Source: Acestrorhynchus altus (taxonomy: Eukaryota; Chordata; Actinopteri; Characiformes; Acestrorhynchidae). Taken from it: 64,000 nt of DNA. Position 1 is the stretch's first letter. Each line of letters opens with the position of its first letter. Under the pieces are notes generated by a model. The model searched no databases and had not been told where the DNA came from. It was given only the letters and a program-made list of their open reading frames with translations. Below, in pieces: positions 36,758 to 48,330 of the stretch. The translations under genes and the position numbers were made by a program. Where the stretch lies: the NCBI GenBank assembly GCA_034509495.1, contig CM067505.1:1576507-1640506 (forward strand), given 5' to 3'.

Positions 36758-37197
36758 TAGGGCTGGGCGATATATCAATATTTATATCTATATTGGGATA
36801 TAAACAGAGCGGGACACGGGCTGAGCGATATATCGATATTTAAATCTATATCGGGATACGGGCTGAGTGATATATCGATATTTAAATCTATATCGGGATA
36901 CGGGCTGAGTGATATATCGATATATAAATCTATATCGGGATACGGGCTGAGGAAATACTGTTTATATCGAGTTTTGAAGTAATGTTGTTTCAATCTTGTG
37001 GAAATCCTTTTTTCTGCTCCATTGCTCAGCTCCACCCCCTGCTCATAAGACAGAGTTCTGGCCTGAAGACAATTCTATGAATATTTCAGTTTAAATACAT
37101 TTCATGGCCTGTCCACATTTTTCACACTGTATTTTCATAAAAGATGTTATTGTATATCGTATAGCACTGATTTTTTTGTCCACATCGCCCAGCCCTA
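36758..37197. mobile_element. MITE with TAGGGCTGGGCGAT termini and internal tandem repeats
   Basis: Begins tagggctgggcgatatat and ends atcgcccagccctatta, giving terminal inverted repeats of about 13 bp. Inside, a 42-45 bp unit (cgggctgagtgatatatcga...) is repeated about three times at 36820-36940. The flanks atatgatc and ttacgagc agree at 5 of 8 positions, which is compatible with a decayed 8-bp target duplication as for hAT elements. A related fragment lies at 58310-58440. It falls in the presumed sumo2 3' UTR. Confidence 0.7.
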
Positions 37198-37525
37198 TTA
37201 CGAGCCCCGGTAGGTTGACTGGTCTTTGGCCATGTCTGCTCCTGATGACCAGCAGTGTTACTTTCTTACATGAACCCAATCGGAACGGTTATGTTTACTT
37301 CACAGCCATCATGATATGTGGAATTTTTGGGAAAAATCTGTGGAATTCCCCTTCGATCCCACCTGATTAGCTCACTAATCGATGAATCTTTGCAGTTCCC
37401 CAAACAACATGGCAAGATCCTGAGGAGTAAATCTCAAACAGACTGTGTGGCGTTTAGATGAAGCACGTTATACCAAGACCTGCTGAAAGCTTGCACTAAT
37501 GAGCCTAAATACAGCAAATATAATG

Positions 37526-37602
<77 letters not shown>

Positions 37603-37980
37603 ATGTAGCTGATGTTCTGATTTTCTGCTCCTTGCCGTAGGTTTGGTGTAAAGCATTTTGGGTAAATGTTCTCTAAAAGAAGCTCCTCTTCCCTGAACAT
37701 CTGCAGCTTCAGCGGCTCAGAGCCCTCAGCAGACAGACGACAGAGCTGGGCCTCCGACAGATTTTCCAGGAGTTTCCGGGATCGCCTCGTCTGAACGGCT
37801 GGGGCTCGACACGTATCGCGTCTCACAGCATTCAACACTGCCAGCTTCATATTTAATGCGTGTGGAGGAAATCGTTTATGTACAAAAGGAGGAGGAGGAG
37901 GAGGAAGGAAAGGAAATAAAACACACCATACAGCAGCGGCCGTGAAGAACTGAGAGGGAGATACAGCGGAGAGAAGGCGA

Positions 37981-38011
<31 letters not shown>

Positions 38012-38105
38012 GGGAAGGGAGTGAGCGAGGTGGAGGAGGAGGAAGGGAGGAGGAGGAAGGGAGAAAGAGAGAGGGAAGACGTGGGGGTGGGAAAAGTTGG
38101 CGCAC

Positions 38106-41100
38106 TTAGATGAAGCCTCCTGTCTGTTGCTGGAAAACATCGATTGTGTCTTCGTCCTCCATTTCCAACTGTGGAGAGAGAAGAAGTGTGAGGACCATGT
38201 GTATCATGTCTGCAGGGTCTGTGATGACATTCCGACACACACACACACACACACACACACATCATATTAGTCAGGACTTCTGTTGTAGCAGTGTGTGTGT
38301 GTGTGTGTGTGTGTGGTATATGATGAATCTGGTTCACTGATAATCCAACATTTATGTAACGATCCAAAGATCTGATCACGGTGATCCGATGATGAACAGT
38401 GTAGTTCTGACCCCATAATCAATACTACTGTTCTGTCCACGTCGGGGATCCCTAGAGGAACATGGCCTGCTGGGATTCTCTGATGGTTCTACACCACACA
38501 TCTCACTCTGGACTTTATCACACCACCATAAACCACAATGAGCTGTCAGCAGGAGTCCAGGCCTTATTGTACGTAATGGCTGAAGTGAGCTTTCCAGCTC
38601 TATTGATCTATTGACCGCGTTTATTGACGGAGAGACAGACGAGAGCCGCACAACGGCAGACTTCCTTTGTGTTGTAAAAATGAAAGGAAATGAGGCAGCA
38701 TTTACATCTGTGCATTTACAACTGACAGATGTCGCTTCTGTATTTTTAAAGGCACAGATTCAGAGGCCGGATCCAGGCGGACACGGAGGGGGTTGTTCGA
38801 TGAGCCACAGCATTCTCGTTACACTCGCTGACCGCTGTAGAGGGACTTCAGCATGTTTTAAAACATCGGTCGACACACAAAGATTAAAATCAGAACAAGG
38901 TCAATCGGTGGGCTTAATGCAGGGCTGCAACTATGAGATTTTCACTGGGGTGGGTTTAAAAAATGGATTTTATTTTATTCATAACGAGACTTTGTCTGAT
39001 TGATCTGATATATCGGTCGATCTTTAGCCCTCTGGAGTCAGTGCTCCCACTGGCGGGAAATAACTGCGAGTTTTTGTCCCATAATAAACACAGGATGGTT
39101 AAACCCTTTAACTGTACGTGAAATATGTCTAAATGAATCCAATTCCTGAAGTGAAATTTGATGTATTCAAAAAGAAACCAGTGTCCATACCCAGCCCTCA
39201 TTTTCCCTGTACAGTAATGTCTCGTTTTACAATTTTACAGGATGTTATTATTATTATTATTATTATTAAACAGCAGAGATTTTTACTCGATTAAACACTT
39301 TAATATAGTTACAACAAAAAAAAAACGCAACAACACCGATCTGCAACATTATGACCACGCGAGGTGATCTAATAGACTGGTCAGTGACTGGACATAGTGT
39401 TTAAGCCCTGTGCTGAGAATGACCCACGGTCTACAAACATAGAACTACAAAGTGCTCCTGTACAGTGAGAGGAGCTGATGGACAGAGAGGGTAGAAACAA
39501 GATGGTCATAATGATATGGTCGATTGGTGTACATAACGTTTGAAAGGCTGAAGGAGTGAGGCCATACCTGTGCAGGCGTGTCTGTCTCGTTAATGGGCTG
39601 TCCATCGAACCGGAACCGGATTTGCCTCATCGTTAGTCCCTGGAAAAGAACCCTGTAACATTACTCTACCACCTCAGTCCACATGCCTCTCTCACCTCAG
39701 ATGAACTCAGCTTGTCCACAAATGCGTGTGTAGAGCTGTCCAGCTTTATAAAAGTCAATTATACGTCCCACCTGTAGGGGGAGCCAGGAGCGAACAATAC
39801 CAATTATCGCATAAAGCTGCTTTAAAATGAGAATTACTGACACATTTAAACATCCATCAGGTCCTACGGTGCACACAGTCTGCCTTAGACGCCCGCATCC
39901 CAGTCAGCCCCCATCAGACGCGCAGCACTTCTGATCTCAGACCAGTTATTTTCACTAAACAACACAGTAATCTGATCCTGGATCGGCTCTCCGACTGCGA
40001 GATGCACACTTTATAAATACCAACCCGACGCTGCTCTCGGGAACAGCGGCGGCTGTGACAGTTCGGCTCTGCGGCGCGAGAGTCGGCACACTTATTTCAC
40101 TTCTTCTTGGCGATCAAAAAGCTTCACTGCTTTCGCAAACATGCACTGTCCTACTTCTAGCAGCGGCTCGGTCCTCACAGCAGCGCAATCCATTACTTAG
40201 ACAGCCTACAATAAGATTAACAGCAGCAGCCTGGCCAAGAACACCGGTTTGCTGGCCTACAGGAGCATGCTGACACTTGTTCCTTAACACCGTACATTAG
40301 AGGCCCATAGCGTGACTGTGCTACTGTAAAGGGGCTTCGCGGTGGAGACAGCTTGCGAGAGACATCGCAATTAAAACTTCATTACTTGTCCCTTTTTGTT
40401 TTAATGCTTTTTGTTTTCTGATTCAACTAATCAGCTCATTCACGGGCCTTTTCAGAGTTGCAGCGGGTGTGTCGAAGCAGGAATCCGCCCGAAAGAGGAA
40501 ATGATGAGCTGTGTGAACAAGTCCGCTGTCCACACTGCTCACTGTTGAACAAGCGCAGTGAGGATGATTCATTAGGGTGGTACCTGGGTGTAGGTAAGGT
40601 CACCTGAATGCATGATGTACAATATCCAGAAAGTTGGATGATCACCATCCCACCTCATCTCAAAAGTACACGGTTGCACTGCGCCACAGCTCAGTAGTGG
40701 GGGGCTTTATTCCCCTGTAGACCACACCTGGCATTAGGCATGTTTGTTAATCTGCTCCAGAGAGTCCAGTTCTGTTAGCAGTACGTCTCTACAGGGACTA
40801 AACAAGCTGTGTGTACATTTGCACATCTGTGTCAGCAATGGGTGCAGCTTAAAGTAGCTGAATGCATTCATTAGAAGAGGTGTCCACAAACATTTGGACA
40901 TGTAGTAACATAATGCAAATATGTGCTCCCTGCAGACGATGTGTAACTGTTTACACAACAACAGAACGTCATTCAGCCAGGGAGACTGAAGCTGCTTCGC
41001 TTATCTGTCAAAATCAGTTCCTGGGTGTTTAGCAAATATTCTGACTCTGACTCGGACTCAGTGGTGTCTGCTGTCTGCTGCTCACCTGTCTCTCGCAGTA

Positions 41101-42330
41101 GGCCTTCATGAGTTTGCTGAGCGGCGTGTGCCTCTTGATTTTGAACTGCACCACCGAGCCGTCCTGTCCGGCTACCTTCAGGTTGATGTGGTCATTGTTC
41201 TCGGTCTTCACTCCCTCCTGAAAACACACACACAGTTTTACTAACTCATTTAATAACAAAAAGGCACATCGGAACTGAAGTTGAGCCCAACGTTAGATTA
41301 CTCTAGAATGTTTATAAGATATATTTATTTTAATAATGTACAGATGAGACTTTTATTATGTATGTTTACATTATTATACTGTACTAATTATTACTCTTAT
41401 GTGTTTATACTGTAATACTGTACTCATATTAGACTTTTATTATGTATAACGTTTATATTGTAATATAATACATTAGACTTGTATTATGTATGTTTATATT
41501 GTAATAACGTACTGATATTACACTTTTATTATGTATGTTTATATTGTAATACTGTACTGATTAGACTTTTATTATGTATGTTTATATTGTACTAACGTAC
41601 TGATATTACACTTTTATTATGTTTATATTGTAATACTGTACTGATATTAGACTTTTATTATGTATGTTTATATTGTAATAACGTACTGATATTACACTTT
41701 TATTATGTTTATATTGTAATACTGTACTGATATTAGACTTTTATTATGTATGTTTATATTGTAATACTATACTGATATTAGACTTTTATTATGTATGTTT
41801 ATATTGTAATACTGTACTCATATTAGACTTTTATTATGTATGTTTATATTGTAATACTGTACTGATATTAGACTTTTATTATGTATGTTTATATTGTAAT
41901 ACTGTACTGATATTAGACTTTTATTATGTGTAATGTTTATATTGTAATAGTTCATTTAACGCCGAGTCTGTTTTTTCTATAATAAAAGTCTCTCGCGCTG
42001 CAGCTGCAAAACAGCTGGATTTGCTGGAAAAGTCAATAAAACGAATTTAAATCAAAGGTTGTATTTCGTGACTGTTCTGAACACACTCGTCGCTTTTTCT
42101 GGGTTCTTTAAACTTCAGCGTGTGTCCCTCCGCCGGGTTCTAGATAGCCTGTCCGATGCGCGTCCCCGACTCTTCCGGCGGCTGCGGTTTTTACGCGCTG
42201 CGGGTTTAACGTTGCGGAAGCGCAGATTCCTGATTTAAAGCGCTTTAATAACCGACCGCATCCGTAACCGACCGTCTGCTGCCTGCTGTGCCGTTTCTCG
42301 TTCTCTCACCTTCGGCTTCTCCTCCGCCAT
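38106..42330 (-). CDS. sumo2: Small ubiquitin-related modifier 2
   Basis: Complete four-exon gene: 42330-42310 (MAEEKPK), 41217-41086 (EGVKTENNDHINLKVAGQDG then SVVQFKIKRHTPLSKLMKAY, CERQ), 39639-39568 (GLTMRQIRFRFDGQPINETD, TPAQ) and 38168-38106 (LEMEDEDTIDVFQQQTGG, FI, stop). All junctions are phase 0 with AG/GT borders. The total is 95 residues, the usual SUMO2 length. The ubiquitin-like fold is complete: VKTE around Lys11 is the chain-forming consensus, and the diglycine exposed by SENP cleavage is present. SUMO2 is conjugated by SAE1/UBA2 and UBC9 to nuclear proteins. Oddities: the propeptide tail after GG is Phe-Ile rather than the mammalian Val-Tyr, and residue 54 is Thr (GLTMRQ) rather than Ser. 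A sumo3 paralogue is possible by sequence alone, but the short tail and synteny with nup85 favour sumo2. Confidence 0.97.
39325..39540 (+). mobile_element. Short MITE with inverted termini (same family as 1995 and 61620)
   Basis: Left end caccgatctgcaacattatg+accac; right end gatggtcataatgatatggt+cgattggtgta, an imperfect inverted repeat. About 200 bp, in the third sumo2 intron just before exon 3's donor side, without coding capacity. Confidence 0.7.
40630..40910 (+). mobile_element. Tc1/mariner-type MITE in sumo2 intron
   Basis: Carries gttggatgatcaccatccca, ctgcgccacagctcagtagt, gttaatctgctccagagagt, tgcacatctgtgtcagcaat, and ends gaggtgtccacaaacatttg+gacatgtag, the typical right terminus. 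Confidence 0.75.
41340..41945. repeat. 45-bp AT-rich minisatellite in first sumo2 intron
   Basis: About 13 copies of tattagacttttattatgta+tgtttatattgtaatactgt+actga, with a 'cacttttattatg' short variant interspersed. Confidence 0.93.
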
Positions 42331-42620
42331 CGTTATTGTGTCTTATTTCTCGACCCGCACAAAGAGACTCCCGCCGTGCACGCGCACGCACGCACGCGCA
42401 CGCACGCGCGCCACCCTCCCCCATCGCCACCGCTCCAGAAGCTGCGCGCTCGCGCGCGCGACACCCCCAGCTCCACTGCCGCGGCAGGTCGAGGCGCGCT
42501 CACGAGCGGACGTGCGCGCACCCGGAGCAGGACGGCGGGGCGGTTGCTTAGGGACGCGAGCGGTGACGTCACGCACGCACGGCTCGTGTGCGCGCACGTC
42601 TTGTTTTCAGCTCCATACTG
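42100..42620 (-). promoter_or_regulatory. sumo2 CpG island promoter
   Basis: Very CpG-rich sequence around the first sumo2 exon. It includes alternating purine-pyrimidine CG/CACG runs at about 42376-42412 and 42443-42462 and a palindromic CRE TGACGTCA at 42564-42571. The transcription start is probably a short distance upstream of 42330. No TATA box is evident. Confidence 0.7.
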
Positions 42621-42684
42621 AAAAAAAATGAACGTTGGAAACGTTGTTTGTGTTTATCAGATAATAACCATTACTATACATCAT

Positions 42685-43170
42685 CAGACTGAGACGATCA
42701 GACTGTGATTATCAGACTGATGATCAGACTGTGATTATCAGACTGTGATGATCAGACTGATGATCAGACTGTGATTATCAGACTGTGATTATCAGACTGG
42801 TCAGACTGAGATGATCAGACTGATTGTCCGACTGTGATGATCAGACTGATGATCAGACTGTGATTATCAGACTGAGATTATCAGACTGTGATGATCAGAC
42901 TGTGATGATCAGACTGTGATTATCAGACTGAGATTATCAGACTGTGATGATCAGACTGTGATGATCAGACTGTGATCAGACTGAGATGATCAGACTGATG
43001 ATCAGACTGTGATGATCAGACTGATGATCAGACTGATTATCAGACTGTGATCAGACTGAGATTATCAGATTGTGATGATCAGACTGATGATCAGACTGAT
43101 GATCAGACTGTGATGATCAGACTTTGGTTGTTAGACTGTGATGGTCAGACTGTGGTCTTCAGACTGACAT
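42685..43170. repeat. 12/24-bp minisatellite (gatcagactgtgattatcagactg)
   Basis: About 40 copies of a 12-base unit, gatgatcagact and variants (gtgattatcagact), between the divergent sumo2 and nup85 promoters. Confidence 0.93.
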
Positions 43171-44399
43171 TTTCTGCACACTGCAGTGGTCCCTGTGATG
43201 GAAGGGGGCATGCTGTTTAGGTGGTCCTTTCAGCCTTAACAGCTTAAAGGGAATTATTTCCTGTGTATGAACCAGTCTGGACTGGTTTTGTGAGCAGGTT
43301 CAGCTCCGAGCTGAATCACTAAAATAGACTGTGAGTGAACTTATCCTACAAATCCTGTTCAACACCAGCCGGTACTGGTGGCTGGTTTCAGATGGTCTAA
43401 GCTGGTCTTTAATGGTCAAGGTTGGAAGGTTGGAAAGCTGATTGGAAGCTGGCAAAAATACACCCAATACAGATTTACCAGTTCTTGAGCAGCATAGTTA
43501 GATTATATATTGGCCACCAACATGTTCGTACTGGTCATGCTGGTCAAGCAGCTTGGTCAGAAAAACAAGCATGACAAAGTTGGATGTCCAGCATGACCAA
43601 GCTGTCTGACCATTAAAACGAGAATGTCAAGCCTGCTCAAGCTTGGTGAGGTTGATCATGGATTTAGACCAACTAAACCCCTTTGCTGGTCAAGAACTAA
43701 GCTGTCCAACCAGCCTAACCGCCTTGACCACTATTTCACTCATAAATTAAATTGCTCGTTTGGCTGGACGGCCAGCTCTATGAAGAGTCCTGGTGGTTCC
43801 AAAATTCTTCCATTCACAGATCATAGAGAGACCTTCAGAGACCTTCGGGACCTTCAGAGATGTTTCCGTCCCCTTTCCCAGATCTGTGTCTCAAGGCAAT
43901 CCTGTCTCTGGGATCTACAGACCATCCCTCAGCAGTCCACTACGGGACCTTATGTCCAGTCAACTGAACTGACCACTGAATAGAGCTATTTGATGGACCA
44001 TCAAATGAATGGAGCCTACTGTGTCTACACTATAGGGGCAAAAGTATTGGGACACCTGGGTGTTGGAGAGAGTTTGTCCTGCAGCATTGCTGCATTGCTG
44101 TGAGGATTTGATTGCACTCAGCTGGAGGGCTTTTCAGCCCTCCCCTCTCCATTAGGCATGGGGTTAATAGTGATGGGTGGATGCTGATCTGCAGATGGTC
44201 CTATTCTATTGGTGATACGAGGTACTGATCTGTGAGCCGAGCACGCCCTGTTTTCACTCAGGCATTCTGTGAGGGCTACTCTCCGCGCCGTCGCTGGGGT
44301 CCTCGCTGCGAGCGGCCGAGGCGCGCAAAGAAGTCCGAGTTTAAACTTGGACTTTCTGTTTTTTATCAGACGCTTTTGTCCGGTTTAATCGCGCAGAAA
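43171..44399. other. sumo2-nup85 divergent spacer and nup85 promoter
   Basis: 43260-43740 contains a dispersed repeat with 'ctggtcatgctggtcaagca'-type words. 44025-44225 is a Tc1-type MITE fragment (acactataggggcaaaagta, attgggacacc). 44230-44399 is CpG-rich (ccgcgccgtcgctggggtcc) and is the likely nup85 promoter and 5' UTR. Confidence 0.55.
44025..44225 (+). mobile_element. Tc1/mariner-type MITE, deleted copy
   Basis: Left terminus ctacactataggggcaaaag+tattgggacacc, then gcattgctgtgaggatttga. It ends around tggtcctattctattggtga just before the nup85 promoter. Confidence 0.65.
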
Positions 44400-46080
44400 A
44401 TGGAGGAGGTCGATGTAGAACCGAGCACCACGGTGAGTAGCGCGCTGTCTGTCCGTCCGGAGGAGCATTTTAAGCGTTTACAGGTCGAAACACGCGACTC
44501 GGTCCGCTTCTGACCCCAAATCAGCCAAAACGGCCGGAAAACAAAGTCTAAACAGCTTCCAAATATCATATAAACCAGCCCGAACACCAGCACAGTACCA
44601 CGGGACGTTCCCATACTTTTATTCCAAAATGATTTTGCTTATAAAACGGCAAAAAACGCTGTTATTTATAGTAACACCTCCTTCGAAACACAGCGAACAA
44701 CTTGAATACCCTGAATTATTTTTTAATAATTATGTATTTATCAGTTTAGTACACTCTCAGGACTTTTATTTTGGAATTTGAACACTGTGCCAAGAAAGAG
44801 AGTGAACCGTCCCTCCTCACCCCCTCTGTAACCCGATATCTGGGCCAGTGACATCATCAGCCCCGCCTCCTCTCACTGATCAGTCAGAATCTGTATGCAG
44901 GTTGAGGGTGGACTTGTGGACAGAGCAGTAAACATGCACCGTGTCCCGTAACTGTCCGTTTATTAGTTTTAAGGTTGTTGGGCTTAAGAGTGACTCTTTC
45001 TTTAAGACTAAATTGCATGTTTACGTTATTTATTCACTGCTTTAAGGTTCATTCTGTGATTCACCTTTTATTAGTATAATCGCCGGATTTCTGTTCAGTG
45101 CAGATCACTTTTAATTTCGAAGTAATCGGTCGGCCAAAGGCTCCGGAATGCAGATTAATAATGTTAAAGGATTGAAAATATGCGTTAAATATGCTTGGTC
45201 TCATTTTCTGACACAGAAAAGTGAAAACTTTCCTTTAAAAGTCAAAGGACTGATCTATCTGTAGGGTTTCATTGTGTCTTTTGCAGCGTTTTTTCCACAT
45301 TACAGTGATGCATAATATTTCTTAACGTTTTTTTAACATCTCTTAATTATGATTTGGGTAAATTTGATAAATGAGAAAGTTGCACATAATGTGGCGCTCT
45401 TTTGAACTTTTCTGTTGCCAAAGATTAATTTCATTATTGTTTTTCTGCTGATTATTTTCTCCATTAATTGATTGATCGCCATCATTTTAATATCATGTAG
45501 TATCTACAGATACAGCCAATCTGCATCTCCCGTTGTTTGTTTACAGCAGGAGATACTAACACTGCCAATAAACACCTCATAACCCCTCAAAGGAAACCGA
45601 AATCGATCACATTGGCCTAATATTTCACTAAAATACTCCTTTCATTCACGTTTGGACTGGAAATAAAGTAAATAAGGGGTCTGGAATTTTCAGCCAGGCT
45701 TTATAGGAGGGTTTTCTGTGCTGAGTCAAGTATGATGGTGCAGTTTCAGAAATAAACCACTAATAACTGAATAATAAAGTGACAATCGAATTCTAACCTG
45801 TTGTGTTGCAGTTAATCCCGGGTGTGGGCTTCAGACAAAAGCATGTTGGGTTCGAGTGGGGGCCTGGAGATATCCTGGTGTATGAAACGAACTTCAAATT
45901 GCAAGGTAATGAAGTCTCAGTATTGAATCTGCGTTTGTGCATGATGTTCATTTAGGTTAATGAGGTGTTTATGACCTTTAATCAGTGAATGTGGCATCGA
46001 TTGTCGTCCTGATCCAGTCGTATACTCTTCCAGTCCACGACAACACGGCTACGTTCACACACCAGAGAGAGAGAGAGAGA

Positions 46081-46136
<56 letters not shown>

Positions 46137-48274
46137 GATTGTAGAAGGTTTTAAAAAGTACTGAAATCTGATCCATGTCTAATTTTTATGATTCAGTCTG
46201 ATCAGCCAGATCGGAATTCATGCAAAATTCCATTGTGAATCCTGGTCGACGTCCCAGGAGAAAGAAAATGGCCAACAGTGAGGGGGATGTTGGGGGTGGG
46301 ACAGGGACTAAACTGTCCGTCTCACTGTCGCTCACCTGCATCTACATAACCCACAGGTGCTGGTTCTGTAGTGCCCGGTGGTCCCTCGGTCCACGTGGTG
46401 AGGAAGGACGAAGACATTTACTCTCCTATCCTGCGCAAACTCTTCAACGAGTCCCATCACATCTTTGTTGGGCTTCAGAATATCCAGGAGGACCTGCCCA
46501 GCAAGAACAAGAAACCACAGTATGAACAAAAGCTCTTTATGTGATTTATCCAGAAACCACAGTGTTATTTACGGAGGGAGAGCCGTCGTTCATCTACAAC
46601 CGCAGTAAACACAAAAAGGCCTTTATACACCGTCAAACGGCCGCCTGTTACTGCTGCTGTGCTCCATGTGCTCTGCGCTGCTTTTACACTCTCATTTCTG
46701 CAGGTTTGTCAGCATCAGTAAGAACTACAGGTCGGTGATCCGGGCGTGTATGGAGGAGCTGCAGCAGGTCGCAGGTGTGTTGTGTAGTGCACATTACACT
46801 CTTCTCACACTCATCATTTCGCCCGAGACGGAGTGAAAGTAACTGCTCTCGTTACAAGAAGCCTTGCTCAAGGGTACTTAGTCACGTCCTGCCAGATCAG
46901 GGACTTGAACCAGCAGGACTGGTAGACCTTTGGTAGACCTCCCGTATTTTTTGGATACGTTCTACGGATACAGATCTACGTAGGGATCTGGATTCACAGG
47001 TTTTTGTTTTAAAGTCACTTCATTAATCATTTTATAAATTCAATGTCTTTCTCTTTCCAGTGTCAACTCAAGATGCATCTTTAATCGCACAGTTTGGCAA
47101 TCAGGTACAACTTCCCTGTCTCACACACGTACATTTATGGCATGGAGTGGACGCTGTTGTCCAGAGCCACTTACAAAAGTGCTTTGCTGTTCACTCGGAG
47201 AAGATCCTTAGCTGGTAGACAAGGCTGGAATCCAGAGTCTCCTCACGTTGAGATGCTGTTGAAAACAAACGTCAGATATAAACTGTACTCAGAATAAATC
47301 TGTATGGAGTTAAATACTCTTGAGACAGATGGTCTTCAGTCTCTGTTTCTCAATCTCTGGTAGGTGTCCATCCTATTGGCTATCGAGCTGATCTGGAATC
47401 TGTGTGAAGTGCTTTTCATAGATGCAGCACCAGGTACTCTTCCTTTCATTAGTCACGTGACCGTTCAGCATCTTTATTCATTCGAGCTCTGAGAGGTCTT
47501 TCATGTCCTGGTGTGTCCTCCTGTCCTTGTGTAAAGCTGGCGTTCTGCTGCTGCACCTGCTGGACTGGGTGCGGTTACACAAGGCTGACGTAGACGAGAA
47601 GGCCAGGGAGGTTCTCCAGAGTGAAAGCCCCACCCACCATCACGCCTACTGGGAAGTGGTAAGCAAAACTCACCCCTCCGTTGTGACTTTCTAAAGCTTG
47701 ATGCATATATGCTATATGGCCAAATGTTTGTGGACACCCCTTCTCACAGCAATGCTTCAAAATCAGATAGTTTTGAATGAGCAGGTGTCCCAATACTTTT
47801 GCCCATATCTCGATCACCTCCTCCATATCTCCCTCCCTCTCTCTGCCTCTCTGCAGGTGATCAGTTTTGTTCTCCAGGGTCGCACGGAGGAGGCCCGGCA
47901 GGTGCTGGTGAAGCAGGCAAATCTGCAGCCTGCTTCCAGGCCCGTCTACCAGCTGATGGACAGCCTGCTGCAGAAGATGCCCATTTTTAATGTAAGGAGG
48001 CCTTAAAAGGTATTGGGCAACCAAACAGTCTCAGTGAACCACACAGTTTAAGTCCATTTCAGAAGCTCGCAGACCTCTTCTCCATCCTATCTTCTCTCAC
48101 ACTGAGATCGGAAAGGCAGAGTTGGGCATTTCAGGTCCAGCAAGTCAAAATCTGCCTCTGGATTTTACTCCGACTGGCTGAGCTGCTCTGCTTTGTGGAC
48201 TTTGTGTAGGACATGTTGCTGGTATTGACTTGAGAGCAGGATGATGTAGTAATGTAGCCAATGTGACTTGAATT

Positions 48275-48330
<56 letters not shown>

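Noticed and set aside
42243..42631. Six overlapping Arg/Ala/His-rich ORFs near the sumo2 promoter
   Set aside because: GC-rich CpG island with (CACG)n; open in many frames by composition. Only the seven-codon sumo2 exon 1 is real here.
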